From Bdellovibrio sp. 22V (GTDB lineage Bacteria > Bdellovibrionota > Bdellovibrionia > Bdellovibrionales > Bdellovibrionaceae), in assembly GCF_030169785.1 (NCBI RefSeq), contig NZ_CP125854.1, positions 310,001-374,000 on the forward strand: a stretch of DNA of 64,000 nucleotides. Direction: 5' to 3'. The notes under the pieces were generated by a model. That model searched no databases. It was not told where the DNA came from and saw only the letters and a program-made list of their open reading frames with translations. The position numbers and the translations under genes are program-made. Positions 46,749-55,455 of this stretch are shown here, piece after piece; position 1 is the stretch's first letter; every line of letters starts with the position of its first letter.

Positions 46749-47405
46749 ATGAAAAACGTACAGCAAATAGCATCTCTCGCTCTCTCTCTCCTTTTGGTCA
46801 TTTCAAATCCTGTGGCCGCACAACCGGTGAAAGGACAACCGGCACAGAAAGACGCCAACACCACTAACATGATTGAAGAACTCAATCCCTTCGATCCGAA
46901 TGTCGAAGAGATCCTAGAGTACTACGATAGAATTTACGAAGAAGAGACTGGTAAGTCCGCGCATCTTGAAGATCTCGATGTGAACGACATCATCGGTCTT
47001 GCAAGTTGCTATCGAAGTTCATGCAACGTGTGGGCGCAAGTCGTGAAGTCATCACAAAGAATGTATCTTTACGTGAATGGCTCCCTTCGTGGTTCATGGG
47101 CTGTCTCGACAGGGATTTCAGGATACGGCACTCCAAATTTTGACAGACATCCCAATGGACGTATCTATGACCGATACACTTCATCGAAGTTTCCCGGTGG
47201 TGATTACAACGGTTTAGGCAACATGCCTTATGCTGTTTTTATCACAGGTGGTTTCGCGCTTCACGGAACTCCTCGGGGCAACTGGCCGAAGTTAGGTCAA
47301 CGGGCATCGCACGGTTGTATCCGTATGCATCCTGACAATGCTTACATGTTCAATCGTCTTGTCCGACAATACGGCAAAACCAATGTGTGGATCACGGTTC
47401 AATAA
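46749..47405 (+). CDS. exported L,D-transpeptidase (YkuD domain)
   Basis: 218 residues from ATG 46749. Signal peptide ~1-24 (PVAAQP). YkuD domain from ~95: YLYVNGSLRGSWAVSTG, FALHGTPRG and the catalytic S-H-G-C-I-R-M in RASHGCIRMH. Makes 3-3 cross-links in peptidoglycan or attaches proteins to it. Bdellovibrio is known to use several L,D-transpeptidases on prey wall during invasion. Whether this one acts on self or prey wall is not visible. Two extra Cys at SCYRSSC may bond. Confidence 0.9.
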   Translation: MKNVQQIASLALSLLLVISNPVAAQPVKGQPAQKDANTTNMIEELNPFDPNVEEILEYYDRIYEEETGKSAHLEDLDVNDIIGLASCYRSSCNVWAQVVKSSQRMYLYVNGSLRGSWAVSTGISGYGTPNFDRHPNGRIYDRYTSSKFPGGDYNGLGNMPYAVFITGGFALHGTPRGNWPKLGQRASHGCIRMHPDNAYMFNRLVRQYGKTNVWITVQ

Positions 47406-47431
47406 CTCCACAAAGCGAGAGAGTGTGGAAG

Positions 47432-47468
47432 CAATTATCCCTGAGAAAAATCAGGGATAATTGCTTTT
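47432..47468 (+). terminator. long perfect hairpin, probable terminator
   Basis: GCAATTATCCCTGA (47432-47445) pairs perfectly with TCAGGGATAATTGC (47451-47464) around GAAAA, followed by TTTT. It lies 26 bases after the L,D-transpeptidase and 35 bases before the PqiA start. Confidence 0.8.
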
Positions 47469-47502
47469 GAAGGATCGCGTCTTTCAGGGAAGATACAGAA
47501 GC

Positions 47503-48111
47503 ATGGAACAATCTAATGGTTTTGTTGTCTGTCACGTGTGCTCTCGCCATATTCCCATAGAAAATGGAAAAGATAATTCCGTGGTCTGCGACCGTTGTGG
47601 CGCGCGCAATCGTATCAAGCCGAAGACAACCCAGTTAACTCTTGCATACTCACTGACCGCTTTAATTCTGTATCTCCCCGCAAACGTTTTCCCTTTTATG
47701 ACGATTGAACTTTATGGCAACAGAAATACTTCGACGATTTGGACCGGCATTGTCGCTTTGATGGATACGGGCTATTGGCCCATTGCCGTGATTGTGTTCT
47801 TGGCCAGTCTGGTGATTCCTTTCCTAAAACTAGCGATTCTTTTTTATTTATCTTTTACGGCGAAGAATTCCCGCAACAAAAAACTCAAAACGCGTCTTTA
47901 TCAAATTGTCGAAGCCATTGGACGCTGGTCGATGCTCGATATTTTTCTGCTCGCAGTCCTAGTTGCGATTATGAAATTGGGCCCTTGGACAACAGTTCGT
48001 CCTGAAATCGGCTCCGTGATGTTTGCTTTAGTTGTGATTTTCACAATGCTCGCCTCTGCATATTTCGACCCGCAAATTATTTGGGAAGATGAAAATGGCA
48101 AAGAGACTTAA
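47503..48111 (+). CDS. single-unit PqiA/LetA-like membrane protein
   Basis: 202 residues from ATG 47503. N-terminal zinc-ribbon-like CHVCSRHIP...CDRCGARN, then four membrane segments (~53-70, ~98-115, ~150-165, ~180-195). LTLAYSLTALILYLPANVFPFMTI, MDTGYWPIAVIVF and RWSMLDIFLLAVLVAIMKLG are PqiA hallmarks. E. coli PqiA has two such halves (~417 residues); here there is one. Partner of the MCE gene that overlaps it. Together they are thought to move lipids across the periplasm. Confidence 0.85.
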   Translation: MEQSNGFVVCHVCSRHIPIENGKDNSVVCDRCGARNRIKPKTTQLTLAYSLTALILYLPANVFPFMTIELYGNRNTSTIWTGIVALMDTGYWPIAVIVFLASLVIPFLKLAILFYLSFTAKNSRNKKLKTRLYQIVEAIGRWSMLDIFLLAVLVAIMKLGPWTTVRPEIGSVMFALVVIFTMLASAYFDPQIIWEDENGKET

Positions 48112-48955
48112 ATCCATTTTTTCACTCTTTCGTTCTAACTGGTTTGTATGGCTTTTTCCTTTATTTGCCATCGGGATATCCGCTTGGCTTTTTGTGGAGT
48201 ATCTTGATGAGCGCGGGCCCATGATTAAAATTTCTTTTGACGATGGGGCTTCGATCCAGCCAGACAAAACATACATTCGCTTTCGTGGAGTTCCGATTGG
48301 CGTCGTTAAAAAAATTGAAATCTCTGACGACCGTAAGTCCGTCATCGCTTACGCAAGACTTAAGAAAGCAGCCGCCGTGTTTGCTGTCGAGGGCTCTCGC
48401 TTTTGGCTGGTGGCACCTAAAGTCACTCTGCAAGGAGTCAGCGGTTTAGAAACCCTGACCGAAGGAACCTATATTGCCGTTCAGCCCGGTGATTCTGGAA
48501 ACAGAATTAAAAAATATTTCAAAGGCAAAGAAGACTCTGACACCAAAGATCCTTTAGAGGACACCGTTTCATACTTTCTGGAATCTCCTAACGTGGATTC
48601 ACTGAATGACGGCGACTCGGTGACATTTCGGGGGCTCAGAGTGGGCTCGATCACGAAAGTAAGCTTGAACAAGACCGGACAGCTCGCCATTGTGCAAATC
48701 AATGTTCCTTACAAATATGTGCGGTTGATCAGAACCAACACCGTGTTCTGGAAGAAAGTCGCTGTTCAAGCCCGACTTGGAATTTTCAAATCAGAACTTA
48801 AAATAAATTCCTTCGAGTCCATACTTCACGGCGGAGTGGAACTTTTCACACCGGAGACTCCCGGCGAGATAGCTAAGGCACAAAGCAAATTTCCGTTGCT
48901 GGCGGCTCCTCCCAAAGACTGGGAAAAGTGGAATCCAAAACTGACATCTGATTAA
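48095..48955 (+). CDS. short MCE-domain (PqiB/LetB/MlaD-like) protein
   Basis: 286 residues from ATG 48095 (GGGAAG upstream), overlapping the PqiA stop by 17 bases. One N-terminal membrane anchor (~13-33), then two MCE domains: ISFDDGASIQPDKTYIRFRGVPIGVVKKIEI and ESPNVDSLNDGDSVTFRGLRVGSITKV. PqiB has three and LetB seven, so this tunnel would be short. Operon with PqiA. The third gene, a PqiC-like lipoprotein, is not present. Confidence 0.85.
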   Translation: MAKRLKSIFSLFRSNWFVWLFPLFAIGISAWLFVEYLDERGPMIKISFDDGASIQPDKTYIRFRGVPIGVVKKIEISDDRKSVIAYARLKKAAAVFAVEGSRFWLVAPKVTLQGVSGLETLTEGTYIAVQPGDSGNRIKKYFKGKEDSDTKDPLEDTVSYFLESPNVDSLNDGDSVTFRGLRVGSITKVSLNKTGQLAIVQINVPYKYVRLIRTNTVFWKKVAVQARLGIFKSELKINSFESILHGGVELFTPETPGEIAKAQSKFPLLAAPPKDWEKWNPKLTSD

Positions 48956-49046
48956 ACGCAGTTTTGGTTTTTGTCTTTTTCCGGAAGATTTCCTTTTGGG
49001 ATGAGCTTCTCCATTTTTTCTTCAAAATACCTTTTTGGAGGTCTGC

Positions 49047-50265
49047 ATGAAAAAAATATTTTCTCTTTTTTGGATCACTCTCGCCTTTGCGGGATGTAAT
49101 GACAACAGCTCTTCCACCACGAAGGGAAATCCATTTCAAAAACCGAGCGTAGACAATCCTCCAACTCTCACCCGGACGGATTTTCTTACGGGACTTGATT
49201 CTCCCTGGGATATGGCGTTTACGCCCGATGGAACCATGTTCTTTACAGAAAAATGCAAAGGACTTTCAGTCAGAAAGAACGACGGAACTGTCGCGCATCT
49301 GTTTGGCACGACTGGCGCCTCCCTGGTTGCTGAAGATCTTTTTTGCGAAGGTCAGTCCGGAATGAATGGCGTAGCTCTTGATCCTGACTACGCTAACAAC
49401 AGAACTCTTTACGTTTACATGGCTTCAAATCTCTCGACGAACCCAAGAACGAATCGTGTCGTTAAACTTGTCGTCGATTCGGATTTTGGCACAGCCTCTG
49501 AGCGAACTGATATCGTGACGGATATTTCCTATAAGAACGCCGCGAACAATTGGGGAAGTGCCGGTTCACACAGTGGCGGTCGTATTCGTTTCGGTCCCGA
49601 TGGGTTCCTCTACATAACAACGGGAGACAATCACAACGGTCCCCTTCCGCAAGACGCAAACAAACTGGGCGGAAAAGTTTTGCGCGTGACGACTGCAGGT
49701 GCTGCGGCTCCGGGAAATACTCCACCCGCAGGAGGCGATGCCCGCATTTTTACTTATGGGCATCGAAATCCGCAGGGTATCTCTTTTCACCCGGCGACAG
49801 CACAGCCTTTTATTTCAGAACATGGTCCTGAACACAGCGATGAGGTGACCCCTCTTGTTGTGGGTGGCAACGGAGGCTGGGATCCGAAACCAGATCCAGG
49901 TGTTACTTGACAATTACTGCGGTTACATCTCGAATAATAAAGAAGGTATTCCGACCCCCATGACGGATCTAAAAAAGTTTCCGAATGCGATGAAGCCGGT
50001 CAAAGTCTACGCGGACTCTATTGGCATGAGTGATTCCACTTTCTTAACGGGTCCTCAATGGAAAGGCTGGAGTAACGCTATGGCCGTGGGATCTCTCGCA
50101 GGCCAAAAAGTGGATATCCTGATTATGGATGAAAAAGGCGAAGTCTCTGAAACCGTGAAAGCGGATTTGCCTGACGCTCGCATGCGGGCTTTGGTGCAAG
50201 GACCTGATGGAAGCCTTTATATTGCCACCGACGAAGGCACTATTTGGAAGGTAACGCCTCAATAA
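49047..50265 (+). pseudogene. PQQ-dependent soluble sugar dehydrogenase, broken by a single-base frameshift
   Basis: Starts at ATG 49047 (GGAGGTCTGC). Lipobox LAFAGC at ~16. The GSDH-type beta-propeller follows: GLDSPWDMAFTPDGTMFFTEK, GMNGVALDPDY, SGGRIRFGPDGFLYITTGDNHN, YGHRNPQGISFHP and SEHGPEHSDEV. At 49908 the frame hits TGA after GVT. The match resumes in the +1 frame with DNYCGYISNN, GPQWKGWSNAMAVGSL and MRALVQGPDGSLYIAT. Removing one T at 49908 restores a ~405-residue enzyme. It is either a recent mutation, a sequencing error, or programmed shifting. PQQ oxidises aldoses in the periplasm. Confidence 0.85.
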
Positions 50266-50270
50266 AAAAA

Positions 50271-50292
50271 GAGGGGCCTTGGCCCCTCTTTT
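50271..50292. terminator. bidirectional Rho-independent terminator
   Basis: GAGGGGCC and GGCCCCTC form a compact stem, with A-run before and TTTT after. Lies between the dehydrogenase relic and the convergent OPT gene. Confidence 0.85.
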
Positions 50293-50294
50293 CA

Positions 50295-52163
50295 TTATCC
50301 AACGGCATTTTCCAGAAGGATCAGAATAATTCCGATAATAGACCCGCCGGCGATCACTCCTGCAGCGAGCGTTTCCTGATTGTCTACGAAGGCACGATAG
50401 CCAAAGCTATTTGTATCCTTGAAGCGTTTGCGCGCAATCCAGAATAATAAAGTTCCCAAAGCCATTGACCACGCATCGACAAAACGCAAAACAAAACCTA
50501 AACCCAATCCCACACCTGAAAGCGGAAAGCGTCCTTTTGTTTTTTTATTTAGAATCTCGATGACAATTCCAAGAATCGCACCAATCGCAGCGGCTCCTTG
50601 TGCTGTCGGATGTAAATTGCTTAAGCCCTTTGTTAGAACTTCTGCGACACCTTTCCAAATGGAGGCGCCCGGAAGCGGCAGACTTTCTGACGTGAATAAC
50701 GAGATGTCTCCGTGGAATAGAGAATAGAAAACGGGTACTGCCACCAATCCACCGGCAAAAATTCCTAAGATGTGACCGATAGCCTGGTGACGAGGTTTAC
50801 CACCCAGCATGTAAGCCGGTTTAATGTCCATCAAGAGATTGCTCGCATTCAACGAAACTTCAGAGGTGATTCCGGCTGTCATCAAATTTGTCGTCACGTT
50901 ACCAGGGGCTGCAATTCCATAAGTAATCTGTGTGAGTTTTCCTAAAGCCCCGCCTGGTGTGATACCGGTAAGTCCCGTCGACGTCACGGCGATCAATGTG
51001 AAAATGAAAACCAGAGGAATCGCAAGAAGGCCTAGCCAATAGTGAATTCCAAACCACATATGACCTAGATAAACGACAATGGCGCCCACAACCGGGATGC
51101 CTACTGCGAAAATCCACATTGGAAGTTCGATCTTCTCCAAGGCATCCACTTTTGTTTTTTTCTTCGAAAAACTTTTACGGAAAGTTTCAACGATGATTTG
51201 CGGTTTAGAGAAGAATGCAAACAAGGACGAAGTCGTCATGACCGCGGCGCCGCCCCACAAAGCCCACATCGTAATCGCTTTGAACTTCGCTTCGGGGATA
51301 ATGCCCATGTTAATAAGAACAGGTGCACACACGAAATAGTTAATAAAACCACCAAGCAGAATCGACATGGCCGTTTTCATGCTCATCAAGCCGCCCGTTC
51401 CCATCATAACGATAGAAGTGTCGAATTGAATTGTCAGATCCTTAAGAGGACTTCCCAGAATTTTTGGCGTTGCGAATTTATAAATGAAGTCATCCCAATA
51501 GTGCGGCAAAGCTAAGAATTTTAATTTGATGGCACCTAAAATAGTATCCGCTCTTAAAAACTCGATCAACGCTGAAAGCGAAGCACCCGCCATAAGAAGT
51601 TTGGCTTTGAACATACCCTGTTTGCCTTCTTCGGAATGCAGACTGTCCAGCACCACACCTGCTGCGTAACCTTCCGGAAAGGGCATCTGTTCTTCGTTGA
51701 TGAAACGTTTTTTCAGAGGAAAAGCAAAGAGCACTCCCAAAATCGCCAGTGCGACAATCCACCAGAATGTCTGCCACATCGGGATCACCTCACCTGTCAC
51801 CATCATATACGCAGGAATGGATGCCATCATGGGCGCCGTCATGTATCCCGCACTCGTCGCAATACTTTGCATGGCATTGTTTTCAAGAATAGTCATGTGC
51901 GAACCTAATTTTAGTTTCGACATCAATTTGAAAAACGCGTAAGAAAGAATCACCGAGGAAATTCCGACTCCCAATGTCCACCCGGTTTTAATCCCGATAT
52001 AGAGATTGGTCAGACTTAAAATGCCTCCTAAAATCATTCCCGTCAGAGCAGAACGAAGATTGAGCTGAGGCATATCGCCTTTGTAAACGTTCTTCAGCCA
52101 CCACTCGTCTTTTTCCGCCAACGTCATGGAGTGTACTTGATCTTCTGATAATTCTTTAATCAT
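50295..52163 (-). CDS. OPT family oligopeptide transporter
   Basis: 622 residues from ATG 52163 (AGAGGGACTACC); the ORF to 52196 has no ribosome site there. About 15 membrane segments. LTGMILGGILSLTNLYIGIKTG near the N-terminus, GYAAGVVLDS, and GKLTQITYGI with the conserved NLMTAGITSE stretch are OPT features. Uses the proton gradient to import oligopeptides or metal chelates. Peptide import is a logical nutrient route for a predator. Flanked by the dehydrogenase relic and the propeller gene. Confidence 0.88.
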   Translation of the reverse strand: MIKELSEDQVHSMTLAEKDEWWLKNVYKGDMPQLNLRSALTGMILGGILSLTNLYIGIKTGWTLGVGISSVILSYAFFKLMSKLKLGSHMTILENNAMQSIATSAGYMTAPMMASIPAYMMVTGEVIPMWQTFWWIVALAILGVLFAFPLKKRFINEEQMPFPEGYAAGVVLDSLHSEEGKQGMFKAKLLMAGASLSALIEFLRADTILGAIKLKFLALPHYWDDFIYKFATPKILGSPLKDLTIQFDTSIVMMGTGGLMSMKTAMSILLGGFINYFVCAPVLINMGIIPEAKFKAITMWALWGGAAVMTTSSLFAFFSKPQIIVETFRKSFSKKKTKVDALEKIELPMWIFAVGIPVVGAIVVYLGHMWFGIHYWLGLLAIPLVFIFTLIAVTSTGLTGITPGGALGKLTQITYGIAAPGNVTTNLMTAGITSEVSLNASNLLMDIKPAYMLGGKPRHQAIGHILGIFAGGLVAVPVFYSLFHGDISLFTSESLPLPGASIWKGVAEVLTKGLSNLHPTAQGAAAIGAILGIVIEILNKKTKGRFPLSGVGLGLGFVLRFVDAWSMALGTLLFWIARKRFKDTNSFGYRAFVDNQETLAAGVIAGGSIIGIILILLENAVG

Positions 52164-52215
52164 GGTAGTCCCTCTACTATGTTTCTCTTTTACCATAGAG
52201 AGGGACTGAAGCTTA

Positions 52216-53136
52216 CTATTTTTCGAACTGCTTTAATTCTCGAAACCACAGTGCGCCATCAGAGCCCACAGCGAATACCATTAATTGGGCGGAATCACGA
52301 GCTGCCGCTCCAGGGCCCGAAATGATTCTTCCTCCCAGCGGCACCCAAACAGACCAGAAACCATTTTTCTGCATCTTGTACCAAAGTGAATTATCGGATT
52401 TGCGCGCAAAGGCGACCATCACTCCATTGGTCAATGAAATCACATCTGGTGAAGGCATCAGTTCTGTAACATCGTTACTCAGCCACGATCGCCAAGAATT
52501 TCTGGTGAAAGTTTTTTGAAAAAGATTGGAGCCACTTAAACCAAAGACATCCATTTTTCCCGAAGCTAACGAAGTTGCTGCAGGATCACTTGTCGATTTT
52601 AAACCGATAGACTTCCAGCCATTCCAACTACGCCCATTCCACGTGCGATGCCAGAATGAGGTATCAGGCCCACGCACAAAAAGATCGATACGACCCCCGC
52701 CCCATGACGTCGCCGCAGGTCCCGATGTCCAATTTCCCTTTAACGAAATCCAGTTAGACCAAAACCCACTTCTGAAAGTCCGCTGCCAAAGAGCATTGTC
52801 AGATCCCACAGCAAAAACGTCGAGCCGACCAGGACCTGAGGAGACACATGCAGGATTGTATTTAAAACTTCCGCCAAGAGAGGACCACGGCAACCATTGC
52901 GATCCATTCCACGTTCGAATCATCAGCGTATTATCAGGAGCGATAGCGACGACCGAGGTCGCCATGCCTGAGGTGCATGCGGCAGGATCGGAAATAAAAT
53001 TCCCCTGAAGGCTTTGCCAATCCGTCCAGCGCCAATTAGCCGATGGTTTTGTTTTTTTCGCGGAACCTTGTACGACAGTTGACACAAGGACAACTGCAAG
53101 AATGGAAGCCAAAAGTGATCTGATATTGAAGTTCAT
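52216..53136 (-). CDS. exported PLL/lectin-like beta-propeller protein
   Basis: 306 residues; signal peptide ~1-25. The mature chain is six repeats of ~45 residues, each with W-x-x-W near the start and D-x-x-x-W/F-x-R-T-W later: DWQSLQGNF, PWSSLGGSF, NWISLKGNW, GWKSIG, SWLSND and VWVPLGG. This is the pattern of PLL-like and fucose-binding-lectin-like propellers. A secreted sugar-binding propeller could contact prey surface polysaccharides. Sugar specificity cannot be read from the sequence. 19 bases separate it from the OPT promoter side. Confidence 0.8.
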   Translation of the reverse strand: MNFNIRSLLASILAVVLVSTVVQGSAKKTKPSANWRWTDWQSLQGNFISDPAACTSGMATSVVAIAPDNTLMIRTWNGSQWLPWSSLGGSFKYNPACVSSGPGRLDVFAVGSDNALWQRTFRSGFWSNWISLKGNWTSGPAATSWGGGRIDLFVRGPDTSFWHRTWNGRSWNGWKSIGLKSTSDPAATSLASGKMDVFGLSGSNLFQKTFTRNSWRSWLSNDVTELMPSPDVISLTNGVMVAFARKSDNSLWYKMQKNGFWSVWVPLGGRIISGPGAAARDSAQLMVFAVGSDGALWFRELKQFEK

Positions 53137-53294
53137 TTTTTTCCTCCCTCTTTTGAGCTTTCTAAGAAAACTTTAAGCAGGAAGAAATTTTCTCAACAGA
53201 TCCGATGCTAAAAGACCCGTTCCGTGCAGGACAAACGGAATTGAGTATTGCAAAAGAGGTTCGCTTTCCAATGTCTCTTGTCGCTGGATGGGAC

Positions 53295-53801
53295 TTAATG
53301 AGAGGACTTTAAAAGCTCTGTTTCAAATCTTTCAAAAGACTGGATCCACCCGTCTTCTACGCCATAGCGTTTAGCGATAGACACGGGAATTCCATAATTC
53401 AACGTCACTTTTGTTTTCTTGTCTAACTCAGCAAAAGTCACCGTCAAGACGGCTTCCGAAGGAAAGTCGGTGCCCATTCCATAGGCCGAAGGCGGCACAA
53501 AGTTTCCCTCTTCATCGCAGAAGTAAAGAGTCGATACGATTTTTTGCTCTGGAATAATTTCTTGAAACATTCCCTTGTTCCAATAGTCATCTCCTTCAGG
53601 GGAACGCATGCAGATAAGGAATGTGCCACCGGGCCTAAGATCTATTTCGCAATGAGGTACTTTGAACTTATGAGGTCCCCACCATTTTTCAATGTGTGCG
53701 GGTTCCGTCCAAACTTTGAAGACCAACTCGCGTGGACCATCGAAAGTACGCTCCATCGTGAGTTGTGGCTCTTTGGGAGAGTAGAGTGTTTTTTCAGTCA
53801 T
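53295..53801 (-). CDS. SRPBCC (AHSA1-like) protein
   Basis: 168 residues. RTFDGPRELVFKVWTEPAHIEKWWGPHKFKV, RPGGTFLICMRSPEGDDYWNKGMF and EAVLTVTFAEL are the AHSA1 pattern. Cytoplasmic; binds a hydrophobic ligand or client. It is a paralogue of 55456-55992 (WWGP, GGTF, VVP/FVPPS). Seventy-five bases after the TetR gene on the same strand, so likely its operon partner. Confidence 0.85.
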   Translation of the reverse strand: MTEKTLYSPKEPQLTMERTFDGPRELVFKVWTEPAHIEKWWGPHKFKVPHCEIDLRPGGTFLICMRSPEGDDYWNKGMFQEIIPEQKIVSTLYFCDEEGNFVPPSAYGMGTDFPSEAVLTVTFAELDKKTKVTLNYGIPVSIAKRYGVEDGWIQSFERFETELLKSSH

Positions 53802-53876
53802 TCTTCAACTGTGTCTTCATCCCACGGAGGCTGTCATCCATATATTTAACAGTCTCGGCCTTCTGCCCTTTAACAG

Positions 53877-54470
53877 CTATTTTTTGATTCTTAAAGAGTG
53901 AATGTAGTGAAGCGCTTGAGCCGCAGCATTTTCAAACGTCTCTGGACTGCGTTTTATTTTTGTTAAAAGCATCCCGCCTTGCATGATCGAGATACAAAGA
54001 TCTGCCAATCCTTCAGGCGAAGCCATCGCCACAAGTTCTCCGGCAGCTTTTCTTTCCGCAAAGAAGCGGATGAATTGATTGCGACACCACTCCAAAAAAA
54101 GTCGAACGTCTTGGCGTAAAAGTTCTTGCTCATTAGAAATGTCATTGCCAATAGTGCCAATAGGACAAGAGAGTTCGAAAGACACCGACCTTTGAAAGTC
54201 GATATATTTTTGAAACCAGGTCTCCATATCTTCCCATGATTTGATGTCGTAACCTGTAGGAGCCGCTCCACTTTTGATCACGTCATGCAAAAACTGAATC
54301 ACGGCGTGGACAAGACCTTCTTTATTTTTGAAATAATGCGTGAATTGACTTTTCCCTGTCCCCGAGCGCTCCAGGACCTGATCAATGCTTGTCGCGTTCA
54401 CCCCTTGAAGGTGAAAGAGCTCCAGAGCGGAGTTGATCATTCGAAGTCGTGCGTCCGATTTTATCGCCAT
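53877..54470 (-). CDS. TetR-family repressor
   Basis: 197 residues. HTH domain ~7-52: RMINSALELFHLQGVNATSIDQVLERSGTGKSQFTHYFKNKEGL. The ligand domain has FELSCPIGTIGNDIS, which resembles the YxaF/LmrA branch. Its own promoter and the divergent VOC gene both carry an 18-base palindromic operator (54489 and 54578), so it probably represses itself and two divergent operons. Ligand unknown. Confidence 0.88.
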   Translation of the reverse strand: MAIKSDARLRMINSALELFHLQGVNATSIDQVLERSGTGKSQFTHYFKNKEGLVHAVIQFLHDVIKSGAAPTGYDIKSWEDMETWFQKYIDFQRSVSFELSCPIGTIGNDISNEQELLRQDVRLFLEWCRNQFIRFFAERKAAGELVAMASPEGLADLCISIMQGGMLLTKIKRSPETFENAAAQALHYIHSLRIKK

Positions 54471-54488
54471 ACCTTTTATCTATCATAC

Positions 54489-54506
54489 CTGTTCTAATTA
54501 GTACAT
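54489..54506. promoter_or_regulatory. TetR operator O1
   Basis: CTGTTCTAATTAGTACAT: near-palindrome TGTTCTAA/TTAGTACA with 7 of 8 matched, 19 bases from the TetR start. Identical to O2 at 15 of 18 positions. Confidence 0.7.
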
Positions 54507-54577
54507 ATCTGTCTTATAACAGGCTGATTTTCCCTAGAAATGTCTTAAAATGATAGGACCTCTTATTTTCTGTTGAA

Positions 54578-54595
54578 CTGTACTATTTAGTACAG
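54578..54595. promoter_or_regulatory. TetR operator O2
   Basis: CTGTACTATTTAGTACAG, a perfect 18-base palindrome 35 bases before the VOC start. It sits exactly in the 17-base spacer between TTGAAC (54573-54578) and TAGAAA (54596-54601), the place a repressor would block RNA polymerase. Confidence 0.75.
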
Positions 54596-54630
54596 TAGAA
54601 ATAAAAGCAAGGGAAACAGAAAGGATGAAT

Positions 54631-55032
54631 ATGGAAAAGAAAATCTTCGTAAATCTTCCGGTGAAAGACCTAAAAAAGTCGATGCAGTTTTTTTCACAAC
54701 TAGGTTTTGAGTTCAACAAACAGTTTACCAACGAACAAGGCGCGTGCATGGTTATCAGTGATTCCATCTTCACGATGCTTTTGGACGAGAAGTTCTTTAA
54801 AACTTTCATTAAAAAAGAAGTATCAGATGCAAAGAAAAGCACCGAAGTACTTATTGCTCTTTCCGCTGATAGCAGAAAAGAAGTGGACGAGATGGTGGAA
54901 AAGGCCGTGAAAGCCGGCGGCACGACTTATCGTCCTCCTGAAGATCTGGGGTTTATGTACCAGCATGCCTTCGAAGATCTCGACGGTCATATCTGGGAAG
55001 TCTTTTGGATGGATCCTTCTCACGTTCAATAA
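54631..55032 (+). CDS. VOC superfamily protein (glyoxalase/bleomycin-resistance-like)
   Basis: 133 residues from ATG 54631 (ATG 54625 is alternative). FVNLPVKDLKKSMQFFSQLGF is the VOC opening; EDLDGHIWEVFWMDPS is the metal-His/Glu closing. Metal-dependent lyase or binding protein for a reactive small molecule. First gene of the rightward operon under O2, followed after 6 bases by Nudix and 3 bases later by SRPBCC. Confidence 0.85.
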   Translation: MEKKIFVNLPVKDLKKSMQFFSQLGFEFNKQFTNEQGACMVISDSIFTMLLDEKFFKTFIKKEVSDAKKSTEVLIALSADSRKEVDEMVEKAVKAGGTTYRPPEDLGFMYQHAFEDLDGHIWEVFWMDPSHVQ

Positions 55033-55038
55033 GCAATA

Positions 55039-55452
55039 ATGGCTTCGTCTTTCAGACTCTCCGCAGGCATTGTTCCCGTATTCGCAGCAGAAAGAACTCA
55101 GTATCTTCTGCTACGCAGTTACAACTATTGGGACTTTCCAAAAGGCTTGGTTGAAAAAGACGAAGATCCTTTCGCCGCAGCTCAAAGAGAGCTTCTGGAA
55201 GAAACAGGAATTTCTGATGTCGAATTTCCGTTCGGCAAAGAGTTTCTGGAAACGGAACCGTACTCGAATGGAAAAGTCGCCCGGTATTATCTTGGCGCTG
55301 TGACTGAAACCGAAGTCGTTCTGGGTGTGAATCCCGAACTCGGTCGTCCCGAGCACCAAGAATACAGATGGGCGACATATGAAGAAGCTAAAAAACTTTT
55401 AGGCCCTCGGGTTTTGCGCGTGCTGAACTGGGCCCACGGAAAGATGAAATAA
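55039..55452 (+). CDS. Nudix hydrolase, Ap4A-hydrolase-like
   Basis: 137 residues. Nudix box G-LVEKDEDPFAAAQRELLEETGI with the G-x5-E-x7-R-E-x2-E-E-x-G pattern intact; YNYWDFPKGLVEKDE is typical of Ap4A hydrolases. Cytoplasmic. Hydrolyses nucleoside polyphosphates or dinucleotides. No ribosome site of its own; six bases after the VOC stop, so likely coupled. Confidence 0.88.
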   Translation: MASSFRLSAGIVPVFAAERTQYLLLRSYNYWDFPKGLVEKDEDPFAAAQRELLEETGISDVEFPFGKEFLETEPYSNGKVARYYLGAVTETEVVLGVNPELGRPEHQEYRWATYEEAKKLLGPRVLRVLNWAHGKMK

Positions 55453-55455
55453 AAT

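Noticed and set aside
47461-47502. Earlier TTG start for the PqiA-like protein
   Set aside because: The TTG lies in the right arm of the terminator hairpin. ATG 47503 begins just before the zinc ribbon as in the family.
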